A DNA stretch of 64,000 nt from Oscillospiraceae bacterium (GCA_015067025.1 SVNC01000011.1:1-64000); one strand, 5' to 3'. Positions 8,063 through 16,213 are shown, counted from the first letter of the stretch. Program-made: numbers and translations. The notes: generated by a model from the letters alone, not told the origin.

Positions 8063-8947
8063 TTGACAAAAAGAAGGAGCAACTGGTACATATACCTTAT
8101 TACCTTTTTAGTTGCAGGAGTAATTGTATATATAGTTTCGAACGCTTTACTGAATTCATTTTACGAATCTCAGAAAAGAGGAGATACAAATACGTCTCAG
8201 AATAACGGAACGGTGTTCAAGCCTGACAAGGCACATAATTTTACTATTCTCACTATGCTGAGCGATGAAGCTGATGACGCACCTGATTATTATATGACTA
8301 TCACATACAGAGGTGATACAAACTCTGTATTGCTTATGCCCTATCTTAAAAACTCATATATGAAGGGCAACACCCTTGAAAAAGCTTATCAGAACGGCGG
8401 AGCGGAAGCTGCTGCAAAGCTTGTGGCAGACGCTACGGGCGTGAAAATAACCAAGTACATAAAGTTTACCGAATCAACACTTATTGAATTCTTCGATATG
8501 GCAGGCAACACAACTATAACAGTCCCCACTCAGTTAAAGCACGAGAATGAAGATGATAAGACGATGACTATCATCAACAAGGGTACAAGCAGCTTTACAG
8601 GAAGACAGTTGCACGCGTATCTTACCTTCCCCGATTACGGAGTAAAGGACGTTCAGTATCCCTGCAAGGTACAGGGTAGCTCGTATACGGAATTCATAAA
8701 CCAGAATTTCCACAATCTTTCGGAAGGATATATTGAGCAGTACTCACATTTCCTTATAAACTTTACCCAGACAAATATCACAAAGCAGGACTACGAGCAG
8801 AAAAAGCAGGCTCTTTTATATTCCTTCAATTACGCTAATGAGATCTGTGATTACTATATTCCCTACGGCGAAGAAACCGACAATGGCTTTGAAATATCCG
8901 CAAATAGCTTTGCTACCGTAAAAGAAAAAATTACAGGAGAAGAATAA
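8063..8947 (+). CDS. Degenerate LytR-CpsA-Psr (LCP)-like membrane protein
   Basis: About 295 residues with one N-terminal membrane segment (about residues 9-31) and an extracytoplasmic domain. The run KGNTLEKAYQNGG..VADATGVKITKYIKF and the EFFDMAGN block match the layout of LCP domains, which attach teichoic acid or polysaccharide to peptidoglycan. The Arg/Asp stretch that binds the lipid diphosphate in active LCP enzymes reads here APDYYMTITY and LMPYLKNSYM, without the expected arginines. It may be non-catalytic. GGAGG at 8049-8053 abuts an ATG at 8054 but is ideally spaced (9 nt) for the TTG at 8063, so TTG was chosen. A terminator follows. Confidence 0.6.
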   Translation: MTKRRSNWYIYLITFLVAGVIVYIVSNALLNSFYESQKRGDTNTSQNNGTVFKPDKAHNFTILTMLSDEADDAPDYYMTITYRGDTNSVLLMPYLKNSYMKGNTLEKAYQNGGAEAAAKLVADATGVKITKYIKFTESTLIEFFDMAGNTTITVPTQLKHENEDDKTMTIINKGTSSFTGRQLHAYLTFPDYGVKDVQYPCKVQGSSYTEFINQNFHNLSEGYIEQYSHFLINFTQTNITKQDYEQKKQALLYSFNYANEICDYYIPYGEETDNGFEISANSFATVKEKITGEE

Positions 8948-8968
8948 AAAGCATAAAAATTATATTTA

Positions 8969-8994
8969 CCCTCACAATAATATGTGAGGGTTTT
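8969..8994 (+). terminator. Terminator after the LCP-like gene
   Basis: An 8-bp stem CCCTCACA/TGTGAGGG (8969-8976 with 8983-8990) followed by TTTT. Confidence 0.8.
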
Positions 8995-9046
8995 GCTGTT
9001 TAACGAGCGATATTTAATAAATTATTAAAATTTTTCTAAAAAAGGC

Positions 9047-9075
9047 TTGCAATTAAGAGCAAAATAAGGTAAAAT
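9047..9075 (+). promoter_or_regulatory. Promoter of efp
   Basis: TTGCAA (9047-9052), 17 bp, TAAAAT (9070-9075), about 50 nt before the efp start. Confidence 0.65.
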
Positions 9076-9134
9076 AATAAGGTATAGAATATCAGGGGAC
9101 AAACCCCATTAAATTTACGGAGGAATTATTAAAT

Positions 9135-9698
9135 ATGGTAACAGCAGGCGATTTCAGAAACGGTATGACCTTTGAAGAAGAAGGCAACGTAATGCAGGTT
9201 ATTGAATTCCAGCACGTTAAGCCCGGTAAAGGTGCCGCTTTCGTAAGAACAAAGGTAAGAAACGTAATCACAGGCTCTGTGGTTGAAAAGTCATACAACC
9301 CCTCAGCTAAGTTCCCTACAGCTTTTGTTGAAAGAAAAGATATGGAATACTCATACAACGATGGTGAGTTATACTACTTTATGGACACAGAAACTTACGA
9401 ACAGGTGCCCATCAACCCCAGCGAGCTTGATGACAACTTCAAGTTTGTTAAGGAAAACATGGTTTGTAAGGTTCTTTCCTACAAGGGTAAGGTATTCGGT
9501 GTAGAACCTCCTAACTTTGTAGAACTCGAAGTTACAGAAACAGACCCTGGCTTCAAGGGTGATACAGCAACAAACGCTACAAAGCCCGCTACACTTGAAA
9601 CAGGTGCAGAGATCCGTGTTCCCTTATTCATTGATATCGGTGAAATCATCCGTATCGACACAAGAACAGGCGAATACATGGAACGTGTAAACAAGTAA
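9135..9698 (+). CDS. efp: Elongation factor P
   Basis: A 187-residue translation factor that relieves ribosome stalling at polyproline. Three beta-barrel (KOW-like and OB) domains are recognisable. The tip loop [10 protein letters not shown] places the modifiable lysine at Lys32, and the C-terminal [17 protein letters not shown] is the family signature. A GGAGG site precedes the ATG. No lysine-modifying enzyme (EpmA-like) lies in the window. It is 25 nt upstream of the Cys-rich zinc-ribbon gene, with which it likely forms an operon. Confidence 0.96.
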   Translation: MVTAGDFRNGMTFEEEGNVMQVIEFQHVKPGKGAAFVRTKVRNVITGSVVEKSYNPSAKFPTAFVERKDMEYSYNDGELYYFMDTETYEQVPINPSELDDNFKFVKENMVCKVLSYKGKVFGVEPPNFVELEVTETDPGFKGDTATNATKPATLETGAEIRVPLFIDIGEIIRIDTRTGEYMERVNK

Positions 9699-9723
9699 TT
9701 AATTTGCAAAGGAGAATATTACT

Positions 9724-10158
9724 ATGACAGTTGCAGAAAAGGTTTCCTACCTCAAGGGCCTTGCAGAAGGTCTTGGTATTGAAGACACAACTAAGGAAGG
9801 CAAGATGATCAATGCTATCATCGACGTGCTTGATGATATCGCTCTTACTTTAGTTGATATTGACGAAGAATTAAACGACGTTGCAGACGTTATGACAGAC
9901 GTTGAAGAAGCTGTTTCTCTCTTAGAAGATGAAGTATACGGCGACGAAGACGATTGCTGTGACTGCTGCGACTGTGACTGCGATGATGAATACGATGATA
10001 TGTATGAAATCACATGTCCCGCTTGCAACAACTCTATCACAGTTGATTTTGACGTTATCCAGGAAGGTTCACTTCCCTGCCCTAACTGCGGTGAAAATCT
10101 TGAATTTGATTTAAGCTGCCTTGAAAACGACGAATGTGACTGCGGTTGCTGCGAATAA
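9724..10158 (+). CDS. CD1247-N-type acidic protein with zinc ribbon
   Basis: A 144-residue, strongly acidic protein known in Clostridia as a CD1247 N-terminal domain protein; its function is unknown. Residues 1-70 form a helical domain with the family-typical YLKGLAEGLGI start and DVLDDIALTLVDIDEEL. A Cys/Asp cluster follows (Cys at 78-86). A zinc ribbon with CPAC (98-101) and CPNC (119-122) and a terminal CDCGCC (138-143) close the protein. Up to about 15 cysteines could bind several metal ions. It is paired with efp here, which hints at a link to translation, but that is inference. Confidence 0.7.
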   Translation: MTVAEKVSYLKGLAEGLGIEDTTKEGKMINAIIDVLDDIALTLVDIDEELNDVADVMTDVEEAVSLLEDEVYGDEDDCCDCCDCDCDDEYDDMYEITCPACNNSITVDFDVIQEGSLPCPNCGENLEFDLSCLENDECDCGCCE

Positions 10159-10170
10159 TCTTTAACAACA

Positions 10171-10200
10171 AAGCCTCCCGTTTTACGGGAGGCTTTTTCT
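10171..10200 (+). terminator. Terminator after the efp operon
   Basis: A 10-bp stem AAGCCTCCCG/CGGGAGGCTT (10171-10180 with 10186-10195) followed by TTTTTCT. Confidence 0.9.
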
Positions 10201-10262
10201 ATTGCAGTTAAACATCTGGTTAGTCCTTAATTGCCATATTTCTGCATACCCATTATCTTATG

Positions 10263-10291
10263 TTGACTAATGTCGGATTTATTGATATAAT
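10263..10291 (+). promoter_or_regulatory. Promoter of the lipid-kinase operon
   Basis: TTGACT (10263-10268), 17 bp, TATAAT (10286-10291), about 36 bp before the ATG. Confidence 0.75.
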
Positions 10292-10327
10292 TAAAGCAGG
10301 AAAATCAAAAAGAACGGATGGAAATAT

Positions 10328-11272
10328 ATGAAGACCTATTTTATCGTAAACCCTGTATCAGGCAAGGAAAACTCTCTTAACGAAATAACCGAAAAGCTTA
10401 AAGGGTGCGATCTTCCCTATGAGATCTACACAACAAAATGCAAGAATGACGCTACGGAATTTATAAAAAAGATCTGCACTGAAAATCCCGACGAAAGCTT
10501 CAGATTTTGTGCCTGCGGCGGTGACGGAACTTTAAACGAAGTGGTAAACGGCGCAGTTCATTTTGATAATGCCGAAGTCACCTGTTACCCCTGCGGAAGC
10601 GGTAACGACTATGTAAAATATTACGGCGGCAAGGACAGATTTATGGACGTAAAAAGTCTTATGACTGCTCCTGCAGAAGCTATTGATCTTATTAAGGTCG
10701 GAGACAGATATTCGATAAACGTTGTAAACTTCGGGTTTGATACAGAAGTTTGCGTTACTATGGAAAAGGTGAAATCAAAAGCCCTTATTGGTGGCAAAAA
10801 CGCCTATACAACGGGTGTTGTAAAGGCTGTGCTTACCGCCATGAAGACAAAGGGCAACGTTTATGCTGACGGTGAGCTTTTGAATGAAAATAACCGCTTT
10901 CTGCTCTGTACTGTAGCTAACGGCAAATACATAGGCGGACGCTTCTGCTGTGCCCCTCGTTCATTAAACGATGACGGATTTTTAGAAGTCTGCCTTGCAA
11001 AGAAAATTTCAAGACTTACCTTTATAAAGCTGGTCGGCGTTTACGAAAAGGGCAAGCATCTTGACGACAAGAGATTTTCAGATATACTTCAGTACCGCCG
11101 CTGTAAAAAGGTCGAAATAAAAGCTGAAAAGGGCTTTGCAATAACCATTGACGGAGAGGTTATCCCAGGTGAAGAGTTTACCTGCGAGATAATGCCTAAA
11201 AAGCTTAAATTTGCAGTGCCGCCTATGGCATCAGAAATAAAAAATTACGAAAAAGTAATGGCGATGGTATAA
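10328..11272 (+). CDS. Diacylglycerol/lipid kinase (YegS/DgkB type)
   Basis: A 314-residue cytosolic, membrane-associating kinase of the DAGK catalytic family, which phosphorylates diacylglycerol or a related lipid to feed phosphatidate back into phospholipid synthesis. Seen: NPVSGK (8-13), the nucleotide loop GGDGTLNE (64-71), CGSGND, and the C-terminal IDGEVIPGEEFTCEI typical of the YegS/BmrU family. Length is normal. The next ORF begins 1 nt after the stop, so they are translationally coupled. Which lipid it uses cannot be read from the sequence. Confidence 0.88.
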   Translation: MKTYFIVNPVSGKENSLNEITEKLKGCDLPYEIYTTKCKNDATEFIKKICTENPDESFRFCACGGDGTLNEVVNGAVHFDNAEVTCYPCGSGNDYVKYYGGKDRFMDVKSLMTAPAEAIDLIKVGDRYSINVVNFGFDTEVCVTMEKVKSKALIGGKNAYTTGVVKAVLTAMKTKGNVYADGELLNENNRFLLCTVANGKYIGGRFCCAPRSLNDDGFLEVCLAKKISRLTFIKLVGVYEKGKHLDDKRFSDILQYRRCKKVEIKAEKGFAITIDGEVIPGEEFTCEIMPKKLKFAVPPMASEIKNYEKVMAMV

Positions 11273-11273
11273 T

Positions 11274-11903
11274 ATGATATACGAATTCGATTGGAAAAAT
11301 CCAAGTGAGTGGCAGCACGACGGAACATTGTCCTATGATAAGGAAAATGAAGTCCTGTTTTTTGATACAAAGGAAGCCAAGGCAGAATGTTCAAAAACCA
11401 TAGAAATCCCCGAAGAAGCAGACTGCTTCGAGTTCTCGTTCGTAGCAGGAAACAGCTCTCCTGTAACAAGAGATTCTGACAGCGGAAAAGTAAGGCTCAG
11501 CTTTCTTGATGAAAACGACGCTGAAATAACAGGCTTTGATACTCTTATCTCGGAAAAGGAATATTTTTATAAATACACTGCTTCTTCAACGTCAATGCCC
11601 TTTCCCATTCCCAAAGCGGCTGAAAAGATGGTTATCGAGGCAAGCGGAACAAATCGTGGTAAAGATGACCTGAATTTTTATTTTAAAAATTTCACCCTCG
11701 AATTTAAAAACGAGGAAAGTACAGAAATAATTACCGATTATACAGGAGTCTTCACTTCTGAGAAGGTCGGTGACAAGCTTATAAAAATCGGTAACGATTC
11801 TAAGCTTACAACAATCGGATTATGGGTACTTTTAGGAGTAATAGCCGTAACAGGAGTATTCAGAATCGTTAAGTACGACAAATCAAAAAACAAAGAACAG
11901 TAA
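11274..11903 (+). CDS. Unknown protein with C-terminal membrane anchor
   Basis: 209 residues, not recognised. It lacks an N-terminal signal. Residues 1-150 look beta-rich (alternating short hydrophobic strands, few Cys), in the manner of a carbohydrate-binding or jelly-roll domain. One hydrophobic segment at about 180-198 is followed by a Lys-rich tail, so it may be tail-anchored. It follows the lipid kinase by 1 nt without its own clear ribosome site, indicating translational coupling. A functional link to lipid metabolism is only suggested by this position. Confidence 0.6.
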   Translation: MIYEFDWKNPSEWQHDGTLSYDKENEVLFFDTKEAKAECSKTIEIPEEADCFEFSFVAGNSSPVTRDSDSGKVRLSFLDENDAEITGFDTLISEKEYFYKYTASSTSMPFPIPKAAEKMVIEASGTNRGKDDLNFYFKNFTLEFKNEESTEIITDYTGVFTSEKVGDKLIKIGNDSKLTTIGLWVLLGVIAVTGVFRIVKYDKSKNKEQ

Positions 11904-11942
11904 ATTTTTTAAACAAAATCTGCAACAAACACAGGTGATAAT

Positions 11943-12383
11943 ATGACTAAAAAACGATTAGGTATAATACTGGGAATAATAGCCGTCCTTATTGCAGGCG
12001 TTGTTCTTATGTATAATTTCGGCTGGCGGTTATGGGGATTTTCAGCCTGCGTAAGCCCAGAAGGTTATGTAACATATTGTTACGAAATAACGGAAGACTA
12101 TGTAAAAATCCTTTTTGATAAAAATGGGTATCACAACAACGGGCGTACACTTGGATACATAGCAGAGGAAAAGGATGGAGTGCTAAGAATAGGTATAAAA
12201 TATCTTAACGGCATTACTGCATTGCTATTTGACAAAGGAGAAAGAATAGAAACGCTGACTGTACCAATTACTTCAAAGCCTGATAAAATAATCCTTTGTG
12301 GAAATGGTTTTGAAATTGATATAAATGACCATGTCAACGAGGAAGCTTATGAAAGTATAAAAGATTTAATAACCATCTGGTAA
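11943..12383 (+). CDS. Unknown membrane-anchored protein
   Basis: 146 residues, not recognised. An N-terminal membrane segment (about 7-27) is preceded by lysines, so the rest is probably extracytoplasmic. The body is beta-rich, with GRTLGYIAEEKDGVLRIGIKY. AGGTGAT precedes the ATG. It is the first of several single-anchor proteins of unknown function in a row (11.9-14.7 kb), an accessory-looking stretch in AT-richer DNA than the flanking housekeeping genes. Confidence 0.6.
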   Translation: MTKKRLGIILGIIAVLIAGVVLMYNFGWRLWGFSACVSPEGYVTYCYEITEDYVKILFDKNGYHNNGRTLGYIAEEKDGVLRIGIKYLNGITALLFDKGERIETLTVPITSKPDKIILCGNGFEIDINDHVNEEAYESIKDLITIW

Positions 12384-12425
12384 ACCACCGCTTTCTTTAT
12401 GCAGTATTTGGCGAGGAGATGAACT

Positions 12426-12983
12426 ATGAAAAGACTTTTGATTTGCGGAATAGCTTTTTTAATTATGCTCGTATTTACGTCATGTGACGATGATTGGGCT
12501 CCGTACACAAATGTCAACTACGATGTTAACCACGAACTCAAAGGGGATATATTTCAGTTATCCGAAATAGAGGCGGAGCTTTTTACGTTGGTTTGCGAAT
12601 ATGACGATAATGTAAAATTAACGTATGCTGAGTTCGAATTTACCGACAAAAACAATGGCGTGGCAGAGTTTCAGTTCTTCAGAGAATATAAGATAGACTC
12701 AAAATACTATGGTGTGTTGATTACTTTGTACGCGGATATAAACAATAAAACCGTATATAGATTGAATTATGAAGAGGGTATAGGTAAGCGAGTCAGAGGA
12801 TATATAAACAACATAAAAAGAGCTGATGAAAATGCATATAATATTTATATTTCGGGTTTGGATGAGATAACCCCGGACATCAGAAACGATATATCGTATG
12901 CCTGTGTCCTTTATTATAATGACGGTATCATTTTCAATTGCTACGATAAAAACAATGCCGTAATTTTACATTCTGAACTTTGA
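12426..12983 (+). CDS. Unknown lipoprotein
   Basis: 185 residues, not recognised. The N-terminus is a lipoprotein signal with lipobox VFTSC and acylated Cys20. An acidic segment and a beta-rich ectodomain follow. The ribosome site GAGGAG is well placed. It lies 42 nt after the previous small membrane protein and is probably co-transcribed with it. Confidence 0.65.
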   Translation: MKRLLICGIAFLIMLVFTSCDDDWAPYTNVNYDVNHELKGDIFQLSEIEAELFTLVCEYDDNVKLTYAEFEFTDKNNGVAEFQFFREYKIDSKYYGVLITLYADINNKTVYRLNYEEGIGKRVRGYINNIKRADENAYNIYISGLDEITPDIRNDISYACVLYYNDGIIFNCYDKNNAVILHSEL

Positions 12984-13026
12984 TTGGGGCAAAACAATCC
13001 ATCTTATAAAACGAGCCAAACACCTA

Positions 13027-13057
13027 TCCCCGACACATAGTGCCGCGTCGGGGTGGG
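13027..13057. repeat. 31-bp repeat, copy 1 (with 14725-14755)
   Basis: A 31-bp stretch containing the stem CCCCGAC/GTCGGGG and ending GTCGGGGTGGG has a second, partly diverged copy at 14725-14755. The two copies bracket the membrane protein at 13125, a decayed gene and the DUF3592-like gene. Confidence 0.6.
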
Positions 13058-13124
13058 TAGATTTTGATGAGTTTATTGTGGATTGCGGAATATTGAGCAC
13101 TGTGATTTTTTATGAGGTAGTACA

Positions 13125-13730
13125 ATGACAAAACTCTATAAAGCAATAATAGCTGTAATTACCTTTGTGATTTTGCTGATAGTAAGCTGGGTTTTGATAT
13201 TTTTCATTCAAAAAGCAACCGACAGCGAAACGAGATCGTTTCAGTTACAGTTATACGAAGAACGCTATCAGTTCATAAAAAACGAGTTCGACAGTTTGAA
13301 CAAGGATAACAGATATTCTATAACAGATATTGATGCGATGGGTTCTTACAATTATCATATAATCATCAATAAAGAATACGAAACGGATAAGATATGCTTT
13401 GATGAAATGATAAAGTTTACAAAGGAACTGACCAATGCGATTTATCGTAATGCTGAACATTCTTTGAACTATAGTAAGTACAGTTTGTTGTTTTCGTACC
13501 CCTATAATGAAAAGCTCTATACTGAGGTGCGAGTGCACAATAAGGAGCAGGAGTTACAGATCGATTTTCAGACAAAATTCTATGACGATTACAAGATTTT
13601 TGATATTTTCGACGATTATACAAAAATAAAAATATTTCTTTTCACAAGCAATTTTTCAGAGAATGAAATAAAAATCATAAATAAAAGCACGGAAAATTCA
13701 GATATAGAGCTAAACTGGATCCAGGGATAG
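13125..13730 (+). CDS. Unknown membrane-anchored protein
   Basis: 201 residues, not recognised. One N-terminal membrane segment (about 7-30) is followed by a charged, probably extracytoplasmic domain with mixed helix and strand and many Tyr/Asp/Lys residues. A GAGGTAG site precedes the ATG. It lies 141 nt after the lipoprotein gene, the gap holding a 31-bp repeat. Like its neighbours it is AT-rich and seems to belong to an accessory segment. Confidence 0.55.
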   Translation: MTKLYKAIIAVITFVILLIVSWVLIFFIQKATDSETRSFQLQLYEERYQFIKNEFDSLNKDNRYSITDIDAMGSYNYHIIINKEYETDKICFDEMIKFTKELTNAIYRNAEHSLNYSKYSLLFSYPYNEKLYTEVRVHNKEQELQIDFQTKFYDDYKIFDIFDDYTKIKIFLFTSNFSENEIKIINKSTENSDIELNWIQG

Positions 13731-13896
13731 TGCAATGGTAATTTTCCGAGTGTTTGGCAAATGCATCTCAACTTTTTGCAGAGGAACGTAACGGAGCGAA
13801 GAAAATTCAGATTTGGCGGTGCCGTCAGGCGGCGGTTGTTTTGTTCATCCGAGCCCATTCCCGATATGCAACAGGCGACATTCCGCAAGGATTAAC

Positions 13897-14259
13897 TGAC
13901 GATATACGGATTCAATTGCAATATTAACTATATTTTCTGCACCGCCTGGGAACGGAACTTCTAGCGAAATAACGAAAACAGGCATCGATGCAGGACATTC
14001 ATTCCTAACATTAAAAAATATAACTAACAATGCTCTCTTGAATGCAAAAGGAAGTGTTGTTTCCTATAATTATAAATTTTGGGGCATTTATCTTCCAATT
14101 CATACATTTGCCGCCGTATATGACCCAACGAATACATTTTCCCCAATAAAAACATATAATCGCTTTAGCAATTATACAAAATCTGTTAACTATATTTCCA
14201 TATTTAACACATTATCCGAAAATGATTCCCGATTTATGGTTGGATATGTGTTGTACTAA
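13897..14259 (+). pseudogene. Decayed gene, C-terminal fragment
   Basis: An open frame of about 120 codons from 13897 (just after an in-frame TGA) to the stop at 14257-14259 has no credible start or ribosome site; the only possible internal start is TTG at 14038. The translation contains TGIDAGHSFLTLKNITN, which resembles the GHAFLxxKN segment of secreted C-terminal domains found in gut Clostridia, and ends in GYVLY. I read it as the 3' remnant of a longer secreted-protein gene whose 5' part has been lost; 13731-13896 shows no intact continuation. Confidence 0.5.
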
Positions 14260-14275
14260 ATATAAGGAGAAAAGC

Positions 14276-14692
14276 ATGAAAAGATGGCATATGATTATAT
14301 CAATTATCATATTTGTTTTGTCTGTTATATGGATAGTATTTAATATTATTACTTCTATACATAGACAGAGTTGGATTGTTACGACAGCCACAATAACATT
14401 TGTTGGGTTACCAGATGGTGCTGTGATTGGAACTTATACAGATATAAACAACCACACCCACTCTGACGTAACCTTATACATAGATTTTTTTCACAAAGGT
14501 TATCACGCGAATGTGGATGAACTTATTGGAAAGGAAGTTGATATTATATACAATCCATTAACGGGAGAGGTGGATAAAAATAGTACGGCATCATATTGGT
14601 TTTCATTTTTATTGCTATTACTATCATCGTTACTGATGTGTTTTTGCATAAAAAGTTCTGCCCTTAAAGCTCGCAAGATACCAAAAGAGTAA
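14276..14692 (+). CDS. DUF3592-like two-helix membrane protein
   Basis: 138 residues with membrane segments at about 6-28 and 106-127 and an intervening extracytoplasmic beta domain containing the stretch VDELIGKEVDIIYNPLTGEV. This layout matches the DUF3592 family, of unknown function. The start at 14276 follows AAGGAG at 8 nt; a longer frame from 14222 lacks a ribosome site and overlaps the decayed gene. Confidence 0.6.
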   Translation: MKRWHMIISIIIFVLSVIWIVFNIITSIHRQSWIVTTATITFVGLPDGAVIGTYTDINNHTHSDVTLYIDFFHKGYHANVDELIGKEVDIIYNPLTGEVDKNSTASYWFSFLLLLLSSLLMCFCIKSSALKARKIPKE

Positions 14693-14724
14693 ATATATAT
14701 CGATGAAATAGATATAAAAAGCCC

Positions 14725-14755
14725 TCTCCGATGCACATAGAGGTGTCGGGGTGGG
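14725..14755. repeat. 31-bp repeat, copy 2 (with 13027-13057)
   Basis: A diverged direct copy of the 13027 repeat, again ending GTCGGGGTGGG. The region 14756-14906 downstream holds no gene that I can see. Confidence 0.55.
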
Positions 14756-14906
14756 TGATTTGAGACAAGTTTGGATAGAAATTTGGTGGTATATAGCTGG
14801 AATAGACAAGGTCAGCATAAGATTTTAGTCTGACAAAGCTATATCAATACCTCCCCACCCTAAACCCCAAACTGCTCTTATTTTACCTGTTAGCTATAAT
14901 ATAACA

Positions 14907-14934
14907 GATACCCCCGTAGAAATACGGGGGTATC
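14907..14934 (-). terminator. Terminator after ribU
   Basis: A 12-bp perfect stem GATACCCCCGTA (14907-14918 with 14923-14934) lies 4 nt past the ribU stop. The U tract is weak on both strands. Confidence 0.65.
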
Positions 14935-14937
14935 TTC

Positions 14938-15558
14938 TTATCTTCTGTAATAACTATTGAATACAGGTCTTAATGCTTTATATAACGGCAAGCACAGTAC
15001 CGATGCTATAAAGCCTTTTGCAAAGGTAAAGGGGCAATTGAAAACTATAAGACATTCCAAAAGTCCGTTTACGTTGGGGTTAATCTCTTTATACATACCG
15101 ATTATAGCTTCAATAGGCATAATATTCTGATAGATAGGATAAACTACAAAATAGTTTGATGCGATACTGAGCAGAGCCATTGCAACACAGCCTATAATAC
15201 AACCGATTATAGCACCCTTATAGGTATGTATCTTTCTGCCGATGATACCTGCGGGAATAACAAGGGTACAGCTTAAAATAAAGTTTGAAAGCTCACCTAC
15301 ACCGCCTGTCATCGACTGAGGGAGGTTAATAATGTTTTTTACAAGGCAGACGAAAACGCCTGATATGGGGCCCATTGTGAGGGAAGCCATAACTGCAGGG
15401 AAATCCGAAAAATCGAAGGATAAGAAGCTCGGTACAAGAGGAATCTTGAAGCTGAACATCATAAGTACCGCCGCTACCGCCGCAAGCATTGCGGTAAATA
15501 CCAGCTTTCTCGTGTCGAAAAGCATCTTTGCTTTGCTGTTTGTGTTTGTTTCGTTCAT
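14938..15558 (-). CDS. ribU: ECF transporter S component, riboflavin (RibU type)
   Basis: 206 residues with about six membrane segments. It is the substrate-binding S component of an energy-coupling-factor importer; the shared EcfA/A'/T module is elsewhere. The LFSFDFSDFP-like stretch (here FLSFDFSDFPAVMASLTMGP) and the adjacent KN are characteristic of riboflavin S components. The assignment is strengthened by an FMN riboswitch upstream on the same strand. The ATG at 15558 was chosen because AAAGGA lies 10 nt upstream; a longer frame starts with TTG before that ribosome site. Confidence 0.87.
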   Translation of the reverse strand: MNETNTNSKAKMLFDTRKLVFTAMLAAVAAVLMMFSFKIPLVPSFLSFDFSDFPAVMASLTMGPISGVFVCLVKNIINLPQSMTGGVGELSNFILSCTLVIPAGIIGRKIHTYKGAIIGCIIGCVAMALLSIASNYFVVYPIYQNIMPIEAIIGMYKEINPNVNGLLECLIVFNCPFTFAKGFIASVLCLPLYKALRPVFNSYYRR

Positions 15559-15635
15559 AATAAAATCATCCTTTCTGTTCTGTTTCAAAGGTGATTTATA
15601 AATTGTGCCTTGTGACTGTGATCGGGAAGCTATAC

Positions 15636-15769
15636 ACGGGCGACTGATAGTCGCCCCTACGACTTTTCGGTATAACAGAATTATTCACTTATACTATTAT
15701 ATCAGTGGATAATTTTCCGATTTGCTTCAAACCATTACTTTTCCTGTAGAGGCGACTATTAGTCGCCCA
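15636..15769. repeat. MITE-like element with terminal GGGCGACT palindromes
   Basis: Two inverted copies of a 24-bp unit (about 15638-15662 and 15745-15768), each itself palindromic (GGCGACTATTAGTCGCC), flank about 82 bp of AT-rich DNA without an ORF. Inverted termini and lack of coding capacity suggest a miniature mobile element. It lies between the riboswitch terminator and ribU. Solo relatives occur at 6600-6618 and 25652-25675. Confidence 0.6.
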
Positions 15770-15818
15770 TTTTGTCATTTCAGGTTGAAACCTATGCTCG
15801 TCAGATTATCATTCAAGG

Positions 15819-15849
15819 CAAAAAATAAGCCCTGCAATTTGCAGGGCTT
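15819..15849 (-). terminator. Riboswitch-controlled terminator
   Basis: An 11-bp stem AAGCCCTGCAA (15839-15849 with 15827-15837) followed on the minus strand by ATTTTTTG. It is about 65 nt downstream of the FMN aptamer and is the probable expression platform. Confidence 0.8.
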
Positions 15850-15914
15850 TTAGTCATTAGAAATTGTGAGCCGAATATATCATAACGCTTATTATAATTT
15901 TACGGCAACGCATT

Positions 15915-16025
15915 TCTGATTCTTTCATCCGGACTATACCGTCGGTTTCGGAATTTCACCGAATCGGCCAATAAGGCTCGTGGACTTTACCACCGGTGGA
16001 GAATTTCACTCCGCCCTGAAACAGA
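15915..16025 (-). promoter_or_regulatory. FMN (RFN) riboswitch
   Basis: On the minus strand the conserved FMN-aptamer segments appear in order: CAGGGCGGAGTGAAATTC, CCACCGGTGGTAAAGTCCAC, GAGCC, CGGTGAAATTCCG, ACCGACGGTATAGTCCGGAT and GAAAGA, with a closing P1 stem of about TCTG..CAGA. Binding of FMN should favour the terminator at 15827-15849 and shut off ribU, about 360 nt further on. The match is unmistakable. Confidence 0.95.
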
Positions 16026-16035
16026 TTACAGTAGT

Positions 16036-16064
16036 ATTATATGCCTATATCTCCGATTTGTCAA
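16036..16064 (-). promoter_or_regulatory. Promoter of the FMN riboswitch-ribU unit
   Basis: TTGACA (16059-16064), 17 bp, TATAAT (16036-16041) on the minus strand, a perfect consensus. The predicted start lies a few bases before the aptamer. Confidence 0.88.
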
Positions 16065-16184
16065 GAGGTTTTTGAATATATTCTTATTTCTCAGCCGAAA
16101 ATAGAGCGGAGACGGTTAATAAAAGGTTTATCATAATGCGATATATTTTTTGATTAACAAGGGGGTAAAAAATACAAAAAATTG

Positions 16185-16213
16185 TTGCAAAAGAATGTTA
16201 AATAGTGTATAAT
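16185..16213 (+). promoter_or_regulatory. Promoter of the protease-scpAB operon
   Basis: TTGCAA (16185-16190), 17 bp, TATAAT (16208-16213), about 60 bp before the protease ATG. Confidence 0.75.
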
